Shown: positions 35,161-43,850, numbered from the stretch's first letter. The stretch is DNA of 64,000 nt from CAYRGC01 sp964601225 (GCA_964601225.1 CAZRMM010000003.1:1-64000); one strand, 5' to 3'. Translations and numbers: made by a program. The notes: generated by a model not told the origin, from the sequence alone.

Positions 35161-35235
35161 TGACAGTGTCGGGTTTGGGTGTCGAGTTGCGGGAGAAATC
35201 TTTTCCCGATGCCCGTCACTCGTCACCCGCAACTT
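35161..35235. repeat. GTCGAGTTGCGGG / GTCACTCGTCACCC iterated hairpin element, copy 2
   Basis: The left arm has CAGTGTCGGGTTTGGGTGTC and GAGTTGCGGG; the right arm has CCCGATGCCCGTCACTCGTC and ACCCGCAAC. Same motif family as 23041-23120. Confidence 0.75.
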
Positions 35236-35239
35236 TTCC

Positions 35240-35596
35240 CACGTCCAAACGGCCGTTGGACGGGGACGCTTGTCCCTGGAAACCAGGTGGGTGACCGCAT
35301 CGGCGGACCTCGATCCGCCGAGAGTAGGTCTCCCTGAGCAAGCGATAGGAAGAAACGTACCAGTCCTGACGCGCCGTTGAGACTCCGGCGATAGTACCCC
35401 CACGGCCCGTCGTCGCACATCCACTTTTCCGGAAAAAACCCAGCGTAATCCGGTCAATCGATCCTGACATCGTGCCAAGAAGTCCTTTCATCTTCCGTTC
35501 GATTGCGGGAGGCGGCCTTTTCATCGCAAAGACCGAGGAAACCGCTTTCACGGTGTTTCGTTGGCTTTTCGAAGCAGCCCGTCGGACTCCGGACGT
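35240..35596. ncRNA. Gene-free stretch with serial hairpins, possible structured RNA
   Basis: No protein-like frame. Hairpins follow each other: CGTCCAA-ACGGCCG-TTGGACG, GGGAC-GCTT-GTCCC, CCTGG-AAA-CCAGG, CGGCGGA-CCTCGA-TCCGCCG and CGCCG...CGGCG (35240-35400). The series suggests a structured RNA on either strand. I found none of the RNase P, tmRNA or SRP signature sequences. From 35420 to 35596 I see nothing further. Confidence 0.35.
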
Positions 35597-36250
35597 TCAA
35601 AGCTCCTCGTTTTGGAGAAAGCGGAAGGTTGAGAGGATCTGTTCGGGCAACGTGAGCAGGCTCTCATAGTCGACATTGCCGGCGCGCGTGGCGGCGGCAT
35701 ATTCCTGCGCGGTAATGGGCGAAGAAATCGTCGCGCGCACCATCGGATAGCTGCCTCCTCCTCCGCCGAGAGGGAAATCGCGGATGAAGAGGTAGATGGT
35801 CCAAAGTTTTCCGCCATCGTCGTTGAAATACCCGCTCGTCATGGCAAACGTTTTGCGGTCCGCCACTTTCCAGGTGGCCATCTGCCAGTCGCGAGTCACT
35901 TCCTTTTGGGGTATCCCACGAAACTTCTCCAGGATGATTTTTCCGTCCGGATTTCCGTCGGTGGGGGCAAGCGTCATGACGTTCTCATTGACGGTGAGTT
36001 CGTAGGTTTGGGGGTATCGGAACTCCACGGCAAGTTGCTCATCGCGGAAGGACTTCCATCCCTCGGTATCCACTTCCGCTCCGCATCGCACGGGCTCGAC
36101 CTTTTGCTCTTGCACGCGCCTTTCAATGATCGATCCCAGATTGCTTGTCGCAGATGGCAAAACGACGGGCTTGCGCGGAATCGCGGCGCCGATGCATGCG
36201 CCCATCATGAGACCGGGGAGGAGCCAAATGGCGCGGGAACGAGACTGCAT
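35597..36250 (-). CDS. Secreted protein or lipoprotein, 217 aa
   Basis: The signal segment IWLLPGLMMGACIGAAIP carries a Cys at about 19 that might be lipidated, although GAC is preceded by Met rather than the usual Leu-Ala/Ser. The mature part is beta-rich (VEFRYPQTYELTVNENVMTL, GKLWTIYLFIRDFPLGGGGG), like small PsbP/DUF-type secreted proteins found as lipoproteins in many bacteria. Upstream of it lies nnrD on the same strand... that is, nnrD stops at 36303 reading away, so this gene follows a separate start. Family not assigned. Confidence 0.7.
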   Translation of the reverse strand: MQSRSRAIWLLPGLMMGACIGAAIPRKPVVLPSATSNLGSIIERRVQEQKVEPVRCGAEVDTEGWKSFRDEQLAVEFRYPQTYELTVNENVMTLAPTDGNPDGKIILEKFRGIPQKEVTRDWQMATWKVADRKTFAMTSGYFNDDGGKLWTIYLFIRDFPLGGGGGSYPMVRATISSPITAQEYAAATRAGNVDYESLLTLPEQILSTFRFLQNEEL

Positions 36251-36302
36251 TGGCGGCAGTGTACGAGCGGGGAGAGTTTTTAGACAAACGGGATTGTTCG
36301 CA

Positions 36303-37085
36303 TCATGCGACAGTCTTCAGCAGTGCGGGTATTTGGGAGATGACGTCGCGGGTCGTATAGGTTTCTCGATTCTGAAAAAGGACTGTTCCCGCCTGCTTGA
36401 TCGTTCGCGATGCGAGGACGCAGGCGTCGGGAGATGTCAGGCCCTGCGCCATCAGCGATGCCGTGAGGCCCGCAAGCGCGTCGCCTGTGCCGCCGACGGT
36501 AAGACCGGGGTTTCCTCCGGCGATGTCGGTGACAGATCCGTCGGGCGCCGCGACCCGATCCACGATTCCTTTGGCAAGGATGGTTATGTCGTTTTTTCCC
36601 GCGACGTCAGCGATGACGGAAGGATCGATACCCATGCGCTCCAGTTCGCCCAGGTGAGGCGTGATAACGTTTCCCCGGCGAGAGGCCACGTCGAGCGTCC
36701 ACGGTTGCAGGGCGGACGCATCGAGAACGAGCGGGCACGGAGCGGAGCGCACGAGTTCGCGCAGGGCATCGAGAGTTGCGGCGTTCCGTACGATGCCCGG
36801 TCCCACGACGGCGCAGTCGACGGTGGCGAGAAGTTCCAGTGTCGAGTGAAGATCCGTTCGGGAAAATTCGTCTCCCGCAAACGGGTTCACCTGAAAATTG
36901 AACGATGCCATACGGGCGATTCCCGCGTGGCATGCGGGTACGCGCATGAAAAGAAGGTCGGCACCCCCCGCTTCCGCTGCGAGCGCGGAAAAGAGCGGGG
37001 CTCCGTGCTGCAGCGATGAGCCGCCGATGACGGCAACCTTGCCGTTCTCGCCCTTATGAGAATCGCATCTTCGCTGCACAGACAT
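36303..37085 (-). CDS. nnrD: ADP-dependent NAD(P)H-hydrate dehydratase
   Basis: 260 aa. Repairs damaged NADH/NADPH hydrates. Ribokinase-like fold with KVAVIGGSSLQHGAPLFSAL at the N-terminus, VVGPGIVRN (GxGxGxx region), TPHLGELERMG and the ATP/ADP motif NPGLTVGGTGDALAGLTASL. The usual partner, NAD(P)H-hydrate epimerase, is neither fused nor adjacent. The first residues (MSVQRRCDSHKGENG) match the family's basic start. It precedes the 217-aa secreted protein on the same strand and follows a GT4 gene. Confidence 0.93.
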   Translation of the reverse strand: MSVQRRCDSHKGENGKVAVIGGSSLQHGAPLFSALAAEAGGADLLFMRVPACHAGIARMASFNFQVNPFAGDEFSRTDLHSTLELLATVDCAVVGPGIVRNAATLDALRELVRSAPCPLVLDASALQPWTLDVASRRGNVITPHLGELERMGIDPSVIADVAGKNDITILAKGIVDRVAAPDGSVTDIAGGNPGLTVGGTGDALAGLTASLMAQGLTSPDACVLASRTIKQAGTVLFQNRETYTTRDVISQIPALLKTVA

Positions 37086-37113
37086 TCATCCTACTCGCCC
37101 CGCACATATGGCG

Positions 37114-38214
37114 TTAGCGTTTTTTGTCGCGTGCATTTCGTACGATCGTCGAGACGGTTTCTCGGAAGCGAGCGCTCGAGAAGCGTTCAGCGTGTCGACG
37201 AACGACATCGGGGTCGAATGCCATCGCTTCCGATTTTCGAACGGCATCCGCCAGCGAGGCCACGGACTGTTCATCGAAAAAAGTTCCCGACACGCCGTCT
37301 TCCACCGAATCTCTCGCTCCGCCGCGGCCGAAAGCGATCACGGGGGTTCCGCTCGCTTGCGCTTCGAGCGGAACGATTCCCGCGTCTTCGTGCGTCGGGA
37401 ACAAAAGGGTTTTGGCACCGCCGTAGAGCTTCGGCAGATCGGCGTCATGCACGAAACCCGCGAAACGCACCGTCGATCCGGCCATGGCCTTCAGGCGTTT
37501 TTCCTCCTGTCCACGGCCGGCGATGATCAAGTCGCTTCCTGTTGCATTTGCCCATTCCACCAGGAGGTCAAAGCGCTTGTAGGGTACGAGCCTGCCAAGC
37601 GCGAGATATCCTTTGCGCTGCTGTCTCGGCGTCAGGGGCGCGCGGAAAAATCGGTCGTTTACCGGCGGATTCACGACGACGGACGTTCGTCCGTAGATGC
37701 GCTCTATGCGCTCCTGGGTTTCACGGGAGTTTGCGATAAAGGAATCAACGCGTTTAGCAGTGGAAAGGTCCCAGCGCCGTAGCCGCGAGAGCATGGCCCG
37801 TACGCGTGGTCGCAGAACATCAGGAATACCGAAATCATCCAGGTATTGAGCTTCCATTTCCCAAGCGTATCGCACGGGCGTGTGGCAAAAACACACATGG
37901 ATTGCTCCTGCGGGCGGAATGATGCCTTTTCCCACAGCGTGCGAAGAGCTCAGGATCACGTCGTATCCTTTCAGGTCGATGCCTTCCATCGCTCTGGGCA
38001 AAAGCGGCAGGAGTAGTTGGTGTTTGCGCAGGAGTCGATACAGAAGTTGCAGTTCGGTCGTCCGAATATCGGCTTCCTTGAGAGGGCCGAGAGCTTCTGG
38101 GCGCGCAACGCTCGTGTATATCGGAGCATTGGGCCAGAGGGCATGGAACTCTTCCAATACATGTTCGGCGCCACCGAAGGTCGTAAGCCAGTCTGCAACG
38201 AGGGCGAGTCTCAT
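37114..38214 (-). CDS. Family 4 glycosyltransferase
   Basis: 366 aa, GT-B fold: MRLALVADWLTTFGGAEHVL at the N-terminus and KGYLALGRLVPYKRFDLLVE, HDADLPKLYGGAKTLLFPTH and EDAGIVPLEAQASGTPVIAF in the donor domain (EX7E). It resembles mannosyltransferases of the PimB/WbaZ type that make surface glycans. I use the ATG at 38214; another ATG lies three codons upstream. It is divergent from ftsQ across an iterated repeat element. Confidence 0.93.
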   Translation of the reverse strand: MRLALVADWLTTFGGAEHVLEEFHALWPNAPIYTSVARPEALGPLKEADIRTTELQLLYRLLRKHQLLLPLLPRAMEGIDLKGYDVILSSSHAVGKGIIPPAGAIHVCFCHTPVRYAWEMEAQYLDDFGIPDVLRPRVRAMLSRLRRWDLSTAKRVDSFIANSRETQERIERIYGRTSVVVNPPVNDRFFRAPLTPRQQRKGYLALGRLVPYKRFDLLVEWANATGSDLIIAGRGQEEKRLKAMAGSTVRFAGFVHDADLPKLYGGAKTLLFPTHEDAGIVPLEAQASGTPVIAFGRGGARDSVEDGVSGTFFDEQSVASLADAVRKSEAMAFDPDVVRRHAERFSSARFRETVSTIVRNARDKKR

Positions 38215-38340
38215 CGTGACCAAGGATACCGAGGATCCCGAAGAAACCGAAGATTCTGGGAAACGTCGGGCTTCTCAGTATCGTTGTAACGTTGGCAATC
38301 CTTCGGCGATCCTTGGTTTCGCCCGGATCCGTCGGGTCGT
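38215..38340. repeat. ACCGAGGATCCCGAAG iterated element
   Basis: The left part has CAAGGATACCGAGGATCCCG and AAGAAACCGAAGATTCTGGG; the right part has CAATCCTTCGGCGATCCTTG and GTTTCG in inverted order. A related stretch is at 52310-52350 before cysS. Confidence 0.65.
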
Positions 38341-38358
38341 CTGCTACGATGATCCCCG

Positions 38359-39330
38359 ATGCTCGAACGACCGCGGCGCCCTTTGCCGCGACAATTCCGA
38401 CGTCGGGTCAGTACGCAGACGCGCACGTTTGTGCGGCGTCGGCATGCGAAGGCTCGCAAGCGGAATACCGAGCGCTGGAAGCGCACGGCGCGTCGTTCTG
38501 CCGCGTTGATGAGGTCGGTGTGGGAATTTTCCCGACGGTGGTTTCCCTTTGGCGTCGCCATAGCTTGCGTGGGCGTTGTGGCGTTCGCTCTCTTCTCGCC
38601 GATGTTCGAAGTACGCGAAATTTCCATTCAGCGCACGCAGACCCGCGTCGACGTTCGTCAGGTTGTCTCCGCACTCACGTCGATCTACGGCAAGCATCTT
38701 GTCTTTGTCAGTACCCACGATGTCTCTGCGCCGCTGCAGGAAGTGATTCCCGATCTCGATACGGTCACCATCCGAAAATCGTATCCCCATAAACTTATTG
38801 TGCGCGTCACGCTGAAGCCCGTGGTAGCGCGTCTCTTGATCGAAGGATCGAAATCTTCGGTGGCACCCGGATTGCCCGAGCCGCCGGTCGTCGGCTCCGG
38901 CGCGGGGTTTTTCAATCCGGCGCTGCAGAAAGCGGCAGTGCAAAAATATGATTATCTCACGGAAAACGGCATCTACGTCAGTACGCCGAGCGCTCAATCC
39001 GGCAGCAGCCTTCTCACGCTGACGATCGTCGATTGGGCAGTGCGTCCCGTGCCCGGAACGCCGCTCCTCAGCCCCGCGCTCGTGCAGCGCATACGTGATA
39101 CCGAGGCGGCGCTCGCTGAGCAGTTTGGACAGCAGAGTAAGGGGAGGACGGTGTATGTGCGCGGCCAGGAATACCATCTCGACATGGGGGGATTCAGTCT
39201 TTGGTTCGACGTAAAGTCGCCCCTGGAGGATCAATTGGCTCGCTATAGAATTTTCCTCAAAGCCGTCGGGACGAAAGAGGTCAAACGCTACGTCGATTTG
39301 CGCCTGAACGGACGCGTCGTCTTCCGGTAA
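38359..39330 (+). CDS. ftsQ: FtsQ/DivIB-like cell-division protein
   Basis: 323 aa. A long basic cytoplasmic N-terminus (about 55 residues, RRRHAKARKRN) precedes one membrane helix (FPFGVAIACVGVVAFALFSP), a POTRA domain (FEVREISIQRTQTRVDVRQV, then TIRKSYPHKLIVRVTLKPVV) and a beta domain ending near the C-terminus. FtsQ links FtsB/FtsL to the divisome and sets the timing of septal wall synthesis. No ftsZ, ftsA or mur genes are adjacent; instead a D,D-carboxypeptidase and a LysM-M23 gene follow on the same strand. Confidence 0.85.
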   Translation: MLERPRRPLPRQFRRRVSTQTRTFVRRRHAKARKRNTERWKRTARRSAALMRSVWEFSRRWFPFGVAIACVGVVAFALFSPMFEVREISIQRTQTRVDVRQVVSALTSIYGKHLVFVSTHDVSAPLQEVIPDLDTVTIRKSYPHKLIVRVTLKPVVARLLIEGSKSSVAPGLPEPPVVGSGAGFFNPALQKAAVQKYDYLTENGIYVSTPSAQSGSSLLTLTIVDWAVRPVPGTPLLSPALVQRIRDTEAALAEQFGQQSKGRTVYVRGQEYHLDMGGFSLWFDVKSPLEDQLARYRIFLKAVGTKEVKRYVDLRLNGRVVFR

Positions 39331-39396
39331 GTGCCGGAATCGCTTCTTCCTGATGAGAGAGAAGTTTTTCGGCATCCGAAAGGGCTCGCTGTGATT

Positions 39397-39467
39397 TTGA
39401 CAAAAGATGTTTTTAACGCATAAAACTCAAGAGAACGCTTCCCGGGTTCATCGCCAGTCGCTACAAT
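39397..39467 (+). promoter_or_regulatory. Candidate promoters of the D,D-carboxypeptidase gene
   Basis: TTGACA (39397-39402), 17-18 nt, ATAAAAC. A second -10, TACAAT at 39462-39467, is 8 nt before the ATG at 39476 and would give a near-leaderless mRNA. Confidence 0.5.
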
Positions 39468-39475
39468 TCCCTCAG

Positions 39476-40342
39476 ATGGTCACCGCTGTTCTCTCTGTCC
39501 TCATGATGGGGATGATTCCGGCGTGGGAACTGCCCGAAACTGCCGCTGTCCCAACGGATCACCTCTCCATCGCGCTTCCAGCCCCGTCAAAGGGAAGCAC
39601 GCTGCTTGCCGGCATTGGCAAGGGCATGACCGCGTCCGGCGTACTCGTCGTCGATCTGCAGAGCGCCCAGCAGCTGTATGGTCGCAGCGTTGATAAGCGC
39701 CGCTCCGTGGGCAGTCTCGCAAAGCTGATGACGGCCGTGCTTATTGTTGAAAAACATTCTCTCGACGAAGTCGTTGCCGTACCGAAAGCGGCCACGACTC
39801 TCGACGGAGATCACTATCTGACCGCGGGAGATCACTTTACCGTGGGAGATCTTCTTTCGGCGCTCCTCATTTCGTCTTCGAACGATGCGGCATATGCCCT
39901 CGCCGCATTCGACAGCGGGACGATCCCCGCTTTTGCCGAGAAAATGAATCAGCGCGCCCGGGCACTTGGGCTTCAGGACACGTCGTTCCAAAATCCGATC
40001 GGTTTTGACGATAAAGATCAGTGGTCTACTCCGAGAGATGTGGCGTGGCTTGCCGCTTTTGCACTCCGTTTCCCCGAGATCCGCGCGCGCATGTCCATGA
40101 GCGATGCGAAGATCGAGAGTAACGAGGGACGCACGGTGGCCCTCTCGCATACTCATGCGCTTCTGCATAAACACACTGCCGTCGTTGCGGGTAAAACGGG
40201 AACGACGCTCGGAGCCGGAGAATGTCTTGTATCCGTCGTGCAGGAACACGGCCGCGAATATCTCGTTGTCCTTCTTAATTCTGCCGCCCGGTACGTCGAT
40301 ATGCAGGTCGTCCTCCGGGCACTTGACGATCTCCGAGCCTGA
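39476..40342 (+). CDS. D-alanyl-D-alanine carboxypeptidase (peptidase S11)
   Basis: 288 aa. A low-molecular-weight penicillin-binding protein that trims terminal D-Ala from wall peptides. Signal peptide MVTAVLSVLMMGMIPAWELP; active-site motifs SLAK (RRSVGSLAKLMTAVL), SSN (LLISSSNDAAYAL) and KTG (VVAGKTGTTLGAG). The C-terminal domain of larger DacA proteins is absent. The frame opens 69 nt earlier, but that ATG lies between promoter elements. Followed after 8 nt by the LysM-M23 gene, so the two are co-transcribed. Confidence 0.93.
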   Translation: MVTAVLSVLMMGMIPAWELPETAAVPTDHLSIALPAPSKGSTLLAGIGKGMTASGVLVVDLQSAQQLYGRSVDKRRSVGSLAKLMTAVLIVEKHSLDEVVAVPKAATTLDGDHYLTAGDHFTVGDLLSALLISSSNDAAYALAAFDSGTIPAFAEKMNQRARALGLQDTSFQNPIGFDDKDQWSTPRDVAWLAAFALRFPEIRARMSMSDAKIESNEGRTVALSHTHALLHKHTAVVAGKTGTTLGAGECLVSVVQEHGREYLVVLLNSAARYVDMQVVLRALDDLRA

Positions 40343-40350
40343 CGCTTTCC

Positions 40351-41403
40351 ATGCGCTCATCCGTACTCCACTGGATCGCGTTGCGTTTGCGCCTTCTCCT
40401 GGCCGCCGTCTTCATTGTGGCGGCCTTGCTTCCTCCGTATGTGCCGACGACCGCTTTGGGGGCCGAGGAAATGACAACGTCATCCCGGCAGTTCCTGTTT
40501 GTTGAAGACGGTTTTCTCATGAAGACGTCGTCGGTTGGAGAGCAAGGATCGCGACTCGCCTACAGCGAAGGACTTGTGCATACCGTAAAGGAGGGGGAAT
40601 CGCTCGACAGGATTGCCGGCCAATACGGTGTTACGACGGAAACCATCCGTTGGGCCAACGGATTGCAGGACGACGAGGGCATCAAACCGAATCAGGATCT
40701 CATTATTCTTCCCGTGAATGGCGTCCTTCATACCGTGCGTCGCGGTCAGACGCTCTCGAAAATCGCGGAACTCTACGATGTTCCGCAGGATGCAATCGTC
40801 CGTCAGAATCACGTGCGAGGCGGTTACATCCTTGCGGGTCAGCAATTGATCATCCCGGGCGGGAAGCCGATCGGCGCCATCTCCCCGGAACTTGCCACGA
40901 GCGAGGCGCTCCGTTTCGCCGATCGATTGCCGCAGCGTGAAATCAAACTGCGCTTGAATCTCCCGAATGCGCCTGCCGCGGCCACCGCGAATCCTGGTGC
41001 TGGGCCGGCCGCCGCGGCCGTGATTACGGCAACGACGCTTCAGATGCCCTGTGAGAATTGTCAGATCACTCAGAACTTCCATCCGGGACACTACGCCTTG
41101 GATATTCAGACGCGCGGAGGCGGACCGATTTTTGCCGCCGAAGGCGGGACGGTCATTCGTGCGGATTACGGATGGAACGGCGGTTACGGCAATGTCATTG
41201 AGATCGATCACGGCAACGGGCTTGTGACGCTCTACGGTCATAACAAAGAGCTGTATGTGAAGGTGGGTGACACGGTAACGCGCGGCCAACGCGTCGCTTG
41301 GATGGGGAACACGGGCCTCGTCCATGGACCTACGGGAATCCACATTCACTTTGAGGTCCGAGTGAACGGCGTAAAAAAGAATCCGTTGCTCTATTTGGAA
41401 TAA
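40351..41403 (+). CDS. LysM-M23 wall peptidase
   Basis: 350 aa. Signal peptide (LLLAAVFIVAALLPPYVPTT), two LysM wall-binding domains (VHTVKEGESLDRIAGQYGVT and LHTVRRGQTLSKIAELYDVP), an Ala/Pro linker and an M23 domain with NFHPGHYALDIQTRGGGPIF (H, D), LVTLYGHNKELYVK and GPTGIHIHFEVRV (HxH). All zinc ligands are present, so an active endopeptidase or NlpD-like activator is likely. Last gene of the ftsQ/carboxypeptidase series. A CENCQITQNF stretch before the M23 domain could form a disulfide. Confidence 0.94.
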   Translation: MRSSVLHWIALRLRLLLAAVFIVAALLPPYVPTTALGAEEMTTSSRQFLFVEDGFLMKTSSVGEQGSRLAYSEGLVHTVKEGESLDRIAGQYGVTTETIRWANGLQDDEGIKPNQDLIILPVNGVLHTVRRGQTLSKIAELYDVPQDAIVRQNHVRGGYILAGQQLIIPGGKPIGAISPELATSEALRFADRLPQREIKLRLNLPNAPAAATANPGAGPAAAAVITATTLQMPCENCQITQNFHPGHYALDIQTRGGGPIFAAEGGTVIRADYGWNGGYGNVIEIDHGNGLVTLYGHNKELYVKVGDTVTRGQRVAWMGNTGLVHGPTGIHIHFEVRVNGVKKNPLLYLE

Positions 41404-41438
41404 GTGCGAAGTGACGGATGATCGTCGTTCCCCGTATC

Positions 41439-41467
41439 TTTACAAAGATTAATATTTGTTGTATAAT
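41439..41467 (+). promoter_or_regulatory. Consensus promoter of the 43-aa gene
   Basis: TTTACA (41439-41444), 17 nt, TATAAT (41462-41467). The ATG at 41479 is 11 nt further, leaving a leader of only about 5 nt. Confidence 0.75.
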
Positions 41468-41478
41468 AAAATTAACCT

Positions 41479-41610
41479 ATGAATATCCAAAGAAAGCCGA
41501 CGATCAAAGAGTTTCTGTGCGACCTCGCCGTCTGGCGGGCGGTTGGCGTGTGGGTTCTTGTGGCGACCGTTTGCCTTGCCCTTTCCAGCACGTTAACTGC
41601 GCGTCTTTAA
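41479..41610 (+). CDS. Small single-pass membrane protein, 43 aa
   Basis: The translation starts MNIQRKPTIKEFLCDLAVWR and continues with one hydrophobic helix (AVGVWVLVATVCLALSSTLT) to ARL and a TAA stop. Positively charged residues precede the helix, so the N-terminus is probably inside. It has the best sigma-70-like promoter of the window, but no Shine-Dalgarno, and would be translated almost leaderless. Its stop overlaps the end of the convergent DUF4105 gene. Function unknown. Confidence 0.6.
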   Translation: MNIQRKPTIKEFLCDLAVWRAVGVWVLVATVCLALSSTLTARL

Positions 41611-42431
41611 TTCGTTTGGCGCAGACGCTCGGAAAACCGAGCATCGTTGGATATGGTTCGGAGACGGTCGGTGATGTCCGATTTCGCGTAATCGACCGGC
41701 CCCTGGATAAGGCCCGCTTTCATCAGCGATTCCGGCGTCTTTGCGGAGAAGATCATCGCCGTTCCCCACATGGGAAGCGAGGTATTGAGTGAGGAATTCA
41801 CGGCGCGGAACATTTCCGTCGTGCAATTCGCGCTGAGCGAATTGTAAAAACGCGGCACGGTGCGCGCGGCCTCGCTTTGCGCTGCCAAGGCCGTAAGGAA
41901 CGCCTTACCCTGAGCAGGAGTCATTGATGTTTTGAACAATTGGACGGTATCTCCTCTCGCAACGGCACGCAGGCGCAGGAGGTCTCGCTCCGTTCCCCAG
42001 ACGTACAAAAGTTCATATTGGCGCAGCATCCCCTTCCAGACGCTGTAGTCTTCCCCGACCTCGCGTCGGGCTTCCACGGAAACCGCAAGCGCATTGCCGT
42101 CGGAGAATCGGAAAGTGAAGAACGTATGAGCTGCCGACGGAAGGTCTTTGAAAGGAGAGGAAACGAACCATACGTCGAGCAGCTTGCTCATGTCGTACGT
42201 CTGGTCACGGAAGCGAGCCGTGACTTTGCCGTTTGCCATGTATTGGAAATCTCTCAGGTCGCGCACAACGAGCTGGTTCCCCTTTGTTTCCACGGCTGCC
42301 GCCTTCAAATGGTCGCCCGCCCATTGCCGATCACTGCGCGGGTGCGTGACAAGCAGGAGTGCCGCGTAAGCAATGACAGGGATCAAGACGATCGCCAGGA
42401 TCCAGGCAAGAGGACGACGAAGGAGGTGCAT
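41607..42431 (-). CDS. DUF4105-like membrane-anchored protein
   Basis: 274 aa. An N-terminal membrane helix (PLAWILAIVLIPVIAYAALL) is followed by a domain with HTFFTFRFSDGNALAVSVEA, RREVGEDYSVWKGMLRQYEL and LYVWGTERDLLRLRAVARGD, the pattern of DUF4105/Lnb N-terminal periplasmic domains, and by SLSANCTTEMFRAVN with the NC motif seen there. This family is proposed to be protease-like, but no activity is established. I use the ATG at 42431, right after an AGGAGG-like stretch on the other strand has no bearing; the upstream frame is longer but lacks family residues. Confidence 0.75.
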   Translation of the reverse strand: MHLLRRPLAWILAIVLIPVIAYAALLLVTHPRSDRQWAGDHLKAAAVETKGNQLVVRDLRDFQYMANGKVTARFRDQTYDMSKLLDVWFVSSPFKDLPSAAHTFFTFRFSDGNALAVSVEARREVGEDYSVWKGMLRQYELLYVWGTERDLLRLRAVARGDTVQLFKTSMTPAQGKAFLTALAAQSEAARTVPRFYNSLSANCTTEMFRAVNSSLNTSLPMWGTAMIFSAKTPESLMKAGLIQGPVDYAKSDITDRLRTISNDARFSERLRQTN

Positions 42432-42578
42432 ATGCGAAAGAGCGTAGCAGGAATACTGAAGAATGCCCATAAAAGCATCCAATCGGCATTGTCAGGCACT
42501 TTGCAACCTGATACCGTTTGCGGGCCCTCCGCGACGGATACGCGGGGCTTTCGCATCATCGTTCGTATCCACGCGCGT

Positions 42579-42655
42579 GGATCCGTAGCTCAGCTGGTTA
42601 GAGCGCCACACTGTCACTGTGGAGGTCGCGGGTTCGAGTCCCGTCGGGTCCGCCA
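42579..42655 (+). tRNA. tRNA-Asp (GTC anticodon)
   Basis: 77 nt with encoded CCA. Acceptor GGATCCG/CGGGTCC, D arm GCTC-AGCTGGTTA-GAGC, anticodon arm CCACA-CTGTCAC-TGTGG (GTC), T arm GCGGG-TTCGAGT-CCCGT, discriminator G. A copy of its 3' end lies 116 bp downstream, before a terminator. Confidence 0.98.
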
Positions 42656-42776
42656 TTTCAAAATTCGTCCAATAGACCGGACGCCTGTCAGTTACTCTGC
42701 GCTGACGACGAGAAGCCTGCGGTGAGCGAGCGCCGCAGCGCGAGACGAACCGAGCCCCGTCGGGTCCGCCATTTCA
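42635..42776 (+). repeat. Direct repeat of the tRNA-Asp 3' end
   Basis: CGAG(T/C)CCCGTCGGGTCC then GCCATTTCAA occurs at 42635-42660 (inside and just past the tRNA) and at 42751-42776, a 116-bp offset. Confidence 0.88.
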
Positions 42777-42780
42777 ACAT

Positions 42781-42810
42781 GGAGCAGTAAAATGCTCCGG
42801 AGATTTTTCG
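42781..42810 (+). terminator. Terminator after the tRNA-Asp repeat
   Basis: GGAGCA-GTAAAA-TGCTCC is followed by GGAGATTTTT. It lies just past the second 3'-end copy, so tRNA and repeat are probably one transcript. Confidence 0.7.
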
Positions 42811-42920
42811 ATATTGCCTTGCCCAAGGCGCAAGACAGTCCCGTGCAGGGGCCGTATCGTTGCAAAATGCGGCGACAGCGCGCGGTCGGCGTTCGGAAAT
42901 CGCAGCGGGCGGGTACTGTT

Positions 42921-43817
42921 TCAAAGAGACGGCTCCCACCGTTTTTCGACCGGTTTCAGTGCGAGTGTTTCGGTCGGCTTCGGTTCCTTGTTGAACCACG
43001 AACGTACGGCTGAGAGCAGCGAAAAATGCCCGTGTTCGATCTGCGAAAGCCACGTGCGTACCGTTTCTCGCTCATGCAGGTGGTCGGCGAGAGCCCCCGA
43101 CAGGTCAAATCTTCTGTAAGGATTGAGTCCGAGTTCGTCCACGCGATCGCGAACGCAGAAGTTCAGGCGCGCGGCCAGCGCGTTCTCGATGCGCTTCTGC
43201 GCGACATCGTTGTTTGTGCAGGTTTCAACGTGTATTTGCGGATCGGCAGGGAGCTCTTCATCGGGGATGACGGTACTTGTTTGCAAAAAGCGATCGAGCC
43301 ATTCCATTTCCACAAGGATTCGCGCGCGTGTGTGGCCATACGGCGCCGCGTCCTGTGCGAGCGATACGGCGTGCGGCAGGGTGAGCCTGCAGCCGGAGCC
43401 AAGCCACGATCCGATACGTTGCCCCAACGTCGGTTTCAGCGCGCGATCAACTTCGAGCATCAGTTCCTGGTCGGCGAGATAGTTGTGCATCAATCTCATC
43501 TCATACAAAAAAGTATCCCGCACCAGTTGCTCATTGGGAACGGCGACGAGAGGCAATTGCATGCCGCAGGTCGCATTCTTCGGCGTCGTGCTCTGAACGA
43601 GGATAATCTTCTCGCGAATCACTTCAAGGATTTCGGCTTGGAATTGCATGATGCGACTGCGAAGATCCGCGGCGACCGTTTCTTCCGTCCGCACATCCAG
43701 GGAAGGATTCCGGCGCACCTCTTGCAGCTCATGACGGAGCTCCCGCTCCCGGCGCCAGCGTTGCTGGTTGGTCGTCGATACCTGATCGATGCCCGGTTGC
43801 AGTGGATGCTTCTCCAT
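42921..43817 (-). CDS. Unknown helical protein, tandem paralogue A
   Basis: 298 aa, soluble and mostly helical. Starts with a charged helix (RWRRERELRHELQEVRR), then MRLMHNYLADQELMLEVDRA and a conserved-looking end (RTWLSQIEHGHFSLLSAVRS). The next gene upstream (43851-44759) has matching segments in the same order, e.g. KERELRDVQERL, MKIFLADQKILEFATRAVFP and VDQWLREKPTLKSVFW. Neither has a recognisable domain, signal peptide or membrane helix. The pair is 33 nt apart on the same strand, downstream of gatA. Function unknown. Confidence 0.75.
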   Translation of the reverse strand: MEKHPLQPGIDQVSTTNQQRWRRERELRHELQEVRRNPSLDVRTEETVAADLRSRIMQFQAEILEVIREKIILVQSTTPKNATCGMQLPLVAVPNEQLVRDTFLYEMRLMHNYLADQELMLEVDRALKPTLGQRIGSWLGSGCRLTLPHAVSLAQDAAPYGHTRARILVEMEWLDRFLQTSTVIPDEELPADPQIHVETCTNNDVAQKRIENALAARLNFCVRDRVDELGLNPYRRFDLSGALADHLHERETVRTWLSQIEHGHFSLLSAVRSWFNKEPKPTETLALKPVEKRWEPSL

Positions 43818-43850
43818 TGGTCATCTAGTGTGCCCGGACGTCGCCGAGCG

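Noticed and set aside
35216..35551. 111-codon minus-strand ORF in the dgt upstream gap
   Set aside because: Frame crosses a repeat and several hairpins; composition is not protein-like.
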